NCBI GenBank assembly: GCA_005789685.1
Contig: SXXD01000202.1
Span: forward strand, 1 to 12,369
Reading direction: 5' to 3'
DNA from: Burkholderiales bacterium
GTDB lineage: Bacteria > Pseudomonadota > Gammaproteobacteria > Burkholderiales > Burkholderiaceae_C
Length of the DNA stretch: 12,369 nt
Below are positions 9,643-12,369 of this stretch, piece after piece; position 1 is the first letter of the stretch; each line of letters begins with the position of its first letter. Made by a program: the position numbers and the translations under genes. Below the pieces are notes generated by a model. It searched no databases and was not told the DNA's origin. It saw only the letters and a program-made list of their open reading frames with translations.

Positions 9643-10632
9643 TTAGTGGATGTGCTGTAACAACCATTTGCCCACAGCCTTTGGCATGGCTTTCAAATGC
9701 CCTGGCCATGAACCACTTGCAAAGCCAACATGGCCACCATCGTCTGGTTGCCAGAGTGTGACGTGAGCACTGACTTTTTCCAAAGTTGGCAAACTGTCAT
9801 AAGGAATGAAGGGGTCATTCTTGGCATTCAAAGCCAAGGCTGGCAATGCAATGCGTCCCATGTGCTGCAGCGCCGAAGCACGCAGCCAATAGTCATCGGT
9901 GCTTTTAAAACCATGCAAGGGCGCTGTGAACACATCGTCAAACTCATAGAGGTCTTGGGCCGCCATGAGTTTTTTGGCGTCAAACAGGCCAGGAAACTGC
10001 TTGAGTTTGGCCATGGCTTTGGGCTTCATGCTGCGCAAAAACATGCGTGAGTAAACCTGCCGGTTAAAACCTTGACCGATGGCGTGGCCGCTGGCAGTCA
10101 GGTCTAAAGGTGAACAAATTGAAGCCACTGCATTGACAACTTTTTGCGCTGACTGGCCGTGCTCACCAGCCCAGCGCATCAATGCATTGCCTCCCAAGGA
10201 CACACCCGCTGCCAATAGACCGGGCCGACTTTGTGCATCGACCACGCGCTTGAATTTGCGCAGCAAATGGTCTATCTCTTCATGGTCGCCTGAGTGATAC
10301 GCACGTGGCGCCAAGTTCAAAGTACCACTGCAACCTCTGAAGTGCGGGACGGCAATGTCGCACCCGTTTTGCAAACCCCAATCGGCAAAGGCTTGCGAAT
10401 AGTGACTCGCAGAAGAGCCCTCCAAACCATGAAATAGCACCAACAAGGGTTTTGAAATCTGAGAAGGCTTGGCTTCGCAAAAGTCGACATCCACAAAGTC
10501 ATCGTCTGGTGTGCTCCAACGCTCGCGCCGCCAACAGGGCGCAGTTGTCTCAAGCCTGCGTGACCACCTTGCAGACCAAATGGTTTGAAAATGGCCGCCG
10601 GGCAACCATGAAGGTGCTGCGTAATCTTTCAA
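9643..10632 (-). CDS. YheT-type alpha/beta hydrolase (predicted esterase), TTG start
   Basis: This 329-residue protein belongs to the alpha/beta-hydrolase group of YheT (UPF0017), predicted cytoplasmic carboxylesterases of unknown substrate. Seen: the N-terminal SWLPGGHFQTIW motif that marks the group (residues 8-19), the oxyanion strand LLVLFHGLEGS (63-73), HFRGCSGT (97-104), and the nucleophile elbow GVSLGGN with Ser145. The acid is probably Asp273 in NAKNDPFIP, and the catalytic His is His301 in DDGGHVGF. The triad is therefore complete. No ATG fits. The frame is closed upstream by TAA, and the first usable codon in register with the family N-terminus is TTG at 10630-10632. It overlaps the preceding gene's TGA as TTGA (4-nt overlap), which supports this start and implies translational coupling. 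It lies between the NTF2-like gene and the 181-residue gene. Confidence 0.92.
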   Translation of the reverse strand: MKDYAAPSWLPGGHFQTIWSARWSRRLETTAPCWRRERWSTPDDDFVDVDFCEAKPSQISKPLLVLFHGLEGSSASHYSQAFADWGLQNGCDIAVPHFRGCSGTLNLAPRAYHSGDHEEIDHLLRKFKRVVDAQSRPGLLAAGVSLGGNALMRWAGEHGQSAQKVVNAVASICSPLDLTASGHAIGQGFNRQVYSRMFLRSMKPKAMAKLKQFPGLFDAKKLMAAQDLYEFDDVFTAPLHGFKSTDDYWLRASALQHMGRIALPALALNAKNDPFIPYDSLPTLEKVSAHVTLWQPDDGGHVGFASGSWPGHLKAMPKAVGKWLLQHIH

Positions 10633-11078
10633 TGAAGTACCGATGGGCTTGAGGAAACTTCGGCAGGCGCGTTAGGTGTGCCCGGACTGGCGTGGTGCGC
10701 CACCATGCGCCAGCCTTGCGGCGTCTTGTGATACACATTGGTGGTGAGCACATAGGCCGTTTGCGGGCCGTCAGAGCCTAATACTTCAACACGCTCCACC
10801 AAATGATGCATGGCGCTGGCCAATGAATCGACCTTGTGAACATTTGTAGGGTGCGCTTGCACGGTGCCGTTGGCAAACATGGCCTCAAAGGTGGCACGTA
10901 TGGCACCAGAGCCAATTAAGCGTGGGCCACCCGGGTGAACACACACAATTTCTTCTTCATCGGCCCAACACGCCATGAGGCGCTCAATGTCGCCTTGCCT
11001 TAGTGCGTCGTAAAACGCGGCCTCGATATCGTCAGGGTTGCCACCCAATGTGGCGGCTTGAAGTTTGGCTTTGCGCAT
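10629..11078 (-). CDS. NTF2/SnoaL-like domain protein (DUF4440-type), function unknown
   Basis: This 149-residue protein has the shape of a one-domain cone-like NTF2-superfamily fold. Features are an N-terminal helix DIEAAFYDALRQGDIERLMACW (interrupted by nothing and typical of SnoaL-like/DUF4440 proteins), then EEEIVCVHPGGPRLIGSGAIRATFEAMF, then beta strands, among them AYVLTTNVYHKT and GWRMVAHHAS. Members include ketosteroid-isomerase-like enzymes and many proteins with no known activity; the substrate cannot be read off. It has no signal peptide and a loose Ser/Pro tail. The ATG at 11076-11078 has a good Shine-Dalgarno AAGGA (11083-11087). It follows the atp-operon terminator by only 15 bp and overlaps the hydrolase gene by 4 bp. 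This indicates it heads a three-gene cluster read either by leak-through from atp or from a promoter inside atpC. Confidence 0.88.
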   Translation of the reverse strand: MRKAKLQAATLGGNPDDIEAAFYDALRQGDIERLMACWADEEEIVCVHPGGPRLIGSGAIRATFEAMFANGTVQAHPTNVHKVDSLASAMHHLVERVEVLGSDGPQTAYVLTTNVYHKTPQGWRMVAHHASPGTPNAPAEVSSSPSVLH

Positions 11079-11093
11079 GGTGTCCTTAGAAAC

Positions 11094-11118
11094 AAAAAAC
11101 CCGGCGTGCGCCGGGTTT
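11094..11118 (-). terminator. Strong Rho-independent terminator of the ATP synthase operon
   Basis: On the minus strand AAACCCGGC pairs with GCCGGGTTT (9 bp, GC core) across a GCAC tetraloop, and the stem is followed by T residues to give six T in a row (11099-11094). It lies 34 bp beyond the atpC stop, in the right orientation to end the atp transcript. On the plus strand there is no T-run after the stem, so it is directional. Confidence 0.85.
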
Positions 11119-11152
11119 CAGAAAACTTGTCAGCGTTTGCAACGCCCACATT

Positions 11153-11569
11153 TTATTTTTTAGTGCGGAACTTGCGCAAGGCTGCCAGTTGCGCTGCAAA
11201 CACAGCCAACTCACTTTGCGCACGTGCCATGTCGATTTCAGTCTTGGCATTGCGAAGGGCGTCTTCTGCTGCTGCTTTAGCGGCATTGGCTTTTTCTTCG
11301 TCCAAGTCTTTACCGCGAATGGCAGTGTCTGACAACACGGTCACGTGGTCGGGCTGCACTTCCAAAATACCACCAGCCACGAAGACAAACTCTTCGGTAC
11401 CGTCGGTTTTTTCGATGCGAACAGAGCCAGACTTGATGCGTGAAATGAGTGGTGTGTGGCGGGGGTAAATGCCCAACTCGCCAGCTTCACCAGGCAAGGC
11501 CACAAACCGGGCTTCACCTGAGAAGATGGACTCTTCGGCACTGACCACATCAACGCGGATGGTGTTCAT
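11153..11569 (-). CDS. atpC: F1Fo ATP synthase epsilon subunit
   Basis: AtpC (138 residues, usual size) is the central-stalk epsilon subunit that couples rotor movement to F1 catalysis and can inhibit ATP hydrolysis. Residues 1-85 form the beta-sandwich: [18 protein letters not shown], the conserved [18 protein letters not shown] (about 25-42), SGSVRI, and [19 protein letters not shown] (about 63-81). The rest is the two-helix C-terminal domain, Ala-rich and ending in a basic tail. The ATG (11567-11569) has an excellent Shine-Dalgarno AAGGAA (11576-11581) six bases upstream. It lies 34 bp after atpD in the canonical last position of the atp operon and is followed by the operon terminator. Confidence 0.97.
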   Translation of the reverse strand: MNTIRVDVVSAEESIFSGEARFVALPGEAGELGIYPRHTPLISRIKSGSVRIEKTDGTEEFVFVAGGILEVQPDHVTVLSDTAIRGKDLDEEKANAAKAAAEDALRNAKTEIDMARAQSELAVFAAQLAALRKFRTKK

Positions 11570-11594
11570 AGTTAGTTCCTTGAAAAGAGTTTAC

Positions 11595-11615
11595 AAAAAT
11601 GGCTTACGCCATTTT
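11595..11615 (-). other. GNRA-tetraloop hairpin with T5 tail at the atpD–atpC junction
   Basis: On the minus strand AAAATGGC pairs with GCCATTTT (8 bp) closed by a GTAA tetraloop, a GNRA type, and is followed by one more T (five in a row, 11599-11595). The loop contains the atpD stop TAA (11604-11606). The arrangement looks like a weak terminator or a 3'-end stabiliser between atpD and atpC, where epsilon is needed at one third of the beta-subunit dose. The fold is seen directly; the regulatory role is inference. Confidence 0.5.
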
Positions 11616-12369
11616 CTTGGCCTTTTCGAAGGCTTCATCAATGCTACCGACCATGTAAAAGGCTTGCTCTGGTAAGTGATCGCACTCGCCAGCCACAATC
11701 ATCTTGAAACCCCGAATGGTTTCGGCCAATGTGACGTACTTGCCAGGTGAGCCTGTGAAGACTTCAGCCACGTGGAAAGGCTGCGACAAGAAACGCTGAA
11801 TCTTACGGGCACGGGCCACAGACAACTTGTCTTCCGGCGCCAAGTCGTCCATACCCATAATGGCAATGATGTCGCGCAGTTCGCGATAACGCTGCAATGT
11901 GCCTTGCACAGCGCGTGCTGTTTCGTAGTGATCAACACCCACGACCAAAGGATCGAGCTGACGGCTTGTAGAGTCCAAAGGATCAACCGCGGGGTAGATG
12001 CCCAAAGAGGCGATGTCACGAGACAACACCACGGTGGAGTCTAAGTGAGCAAACGTTGTAGCAGGTGATGGGTCGTTCAAGTCATCGGCAGGCACGTAAA
12101 CGGCTTGGATGGAAGTGATAGAGCCAACTTTGGTCGAGGTAATACGCTCTTGCAACGGGCCCTTTTCTTCGGCCAGTGTTGGCTTTTAACCCACTGCTGA
12201 TGGCATACGACCCAACAAGGCGGACACTTCGGTACCGGCCAATGTGAAGCGGTAGATGTTGTCCACGAAGAACAACACGTCTTTGCCTTCGTCACGGAAA
12301 GATTCGGCAATGGTCAAGCCTGTGAGGGCCACGCGCAAACGGTTGCCTGGTGGCTCGTTCATCTGACCG
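11604..12369 (-). pseudogene. atpD: ATP synthase beta subunit, 3' part, interrupted by an in-frame TAA
   Basis: AtpD carries the catalytic nucleotide sites of F1. The window holds its C-terminal half; the P-loop lies upstream, outside. Sixty residues from 12368 read [15 protein letters not shown], then [16 protein letters not shown] and [10 protein letters not shown] without fault. TAA follows (12186-12188), and the same frame resumes with [36 protein letters not shown] (the DELSEED loop) and [13 protein letters not shown] to the normal C-terminus. Family proteins read GYQPTL at the stop, so the Tyr codon is replaced. Next to it Gln has become Lys, Met of EEMG has become Lys, and the residue after that Gly is Pro. 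No frameshift is needed to join the halves. It is either a broken gene with a functional copy elsewhere or a consensus error; the rest looks under full selection, which favours error or a very recent lesion. Confidence 0.85.

Noticed and set aside
11133..11145. GCGTT-TGC-AACGC mini-hairpin after the atpC stop
   Set aside because: The stem is short, with no T-run; the strong terminator 15 bp further on explains the 3' end.
12077..12310. A 77-codon minus-strand frame overlapping atpD
   Set aside because: It is out of frame with the conserved AtpD sequence and shows no family resemblance; it appears only because the atpD frame is interrupted by TAA.

Overview
The window reads as ordinary chromosomal DNA of a betaproteobacterium, most likely a freshwater member of Burkholderiales/Comamonadaceae (the Limnohabitans–Rhodoferax–Polaromonas neighbourhood). 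This rests on protein character, on the gene order gatB-gatA-gatC divergent from mreB-mreC-mreD-mrdA, and on moderate GC content. The taxonomic call is inference from family knowledge; no search was run. Coding density is very high. The largest gene-free gaps are 208 bp (gatC–mreB) and 154 bp (tRNA–cytochrome), and no gap exceeds 300 bp.

Layout. Positions 1-315 (+) hold the 3' end of pyrE (pyrimidine synthesis). It converges, across a 12-bp-stem hairpin, on a minus-strand gatC-gatA-gatB operon (3615→376) for the tRNA-dependent amidotransferase. Divergent from that, 3824-8279 (+) is a tightly packed cell-shape operon mreB-mreC-mreD-mrdA: actin-like filament, periplasmic scaffold, membrane partner and PBP2 transpeptidase. 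Its end faces a convergent tRNA-Arg(CCG) gene (8360→8285) only 5 bp away. A monohaem, membrane-anchored cytochrome c5-type protein follows (8515-9030, +) with its own terminator. The rest is on the minus strand: the 3' part of an ATP synthase operon (atpD, atpC; 12369→11153), a strong intrinsic terminator, and a compact cluster of an NTF2/SnoaL-like protein, a YheT-type alpha/beta hydrolase and an uncharacterised 181-residue protein (11078→9087).

How they work together. Apart from the uncharacterised tail cluster these are housekeeping modules: nucleotide synthesis, translation fidelity, elongation-mode peptidoglycan synthesis, electron transport and ATP synthesis. I see no transposase, phage gene, CRISPR array, toxin–antitoxin pair or defence system, and I do not claim a new biological system.

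The most notable observation is an in-frame TAA (12186-12188) inside atpD. It falls at the tyrosine of the near-invariant GYQPTL motif and is flanked by further unusual residues over about 30 nt. It is either a real lesion in an essential gene or a local sequence error. Secondary points are hairpins that place stop codons in their loops (mreB, atpD, the 181-residue gene), a terminator too close to the next gene to leave room for a promoter, a 14-bp palindrome between gatC and mreB, and no rodA next to mrdA.
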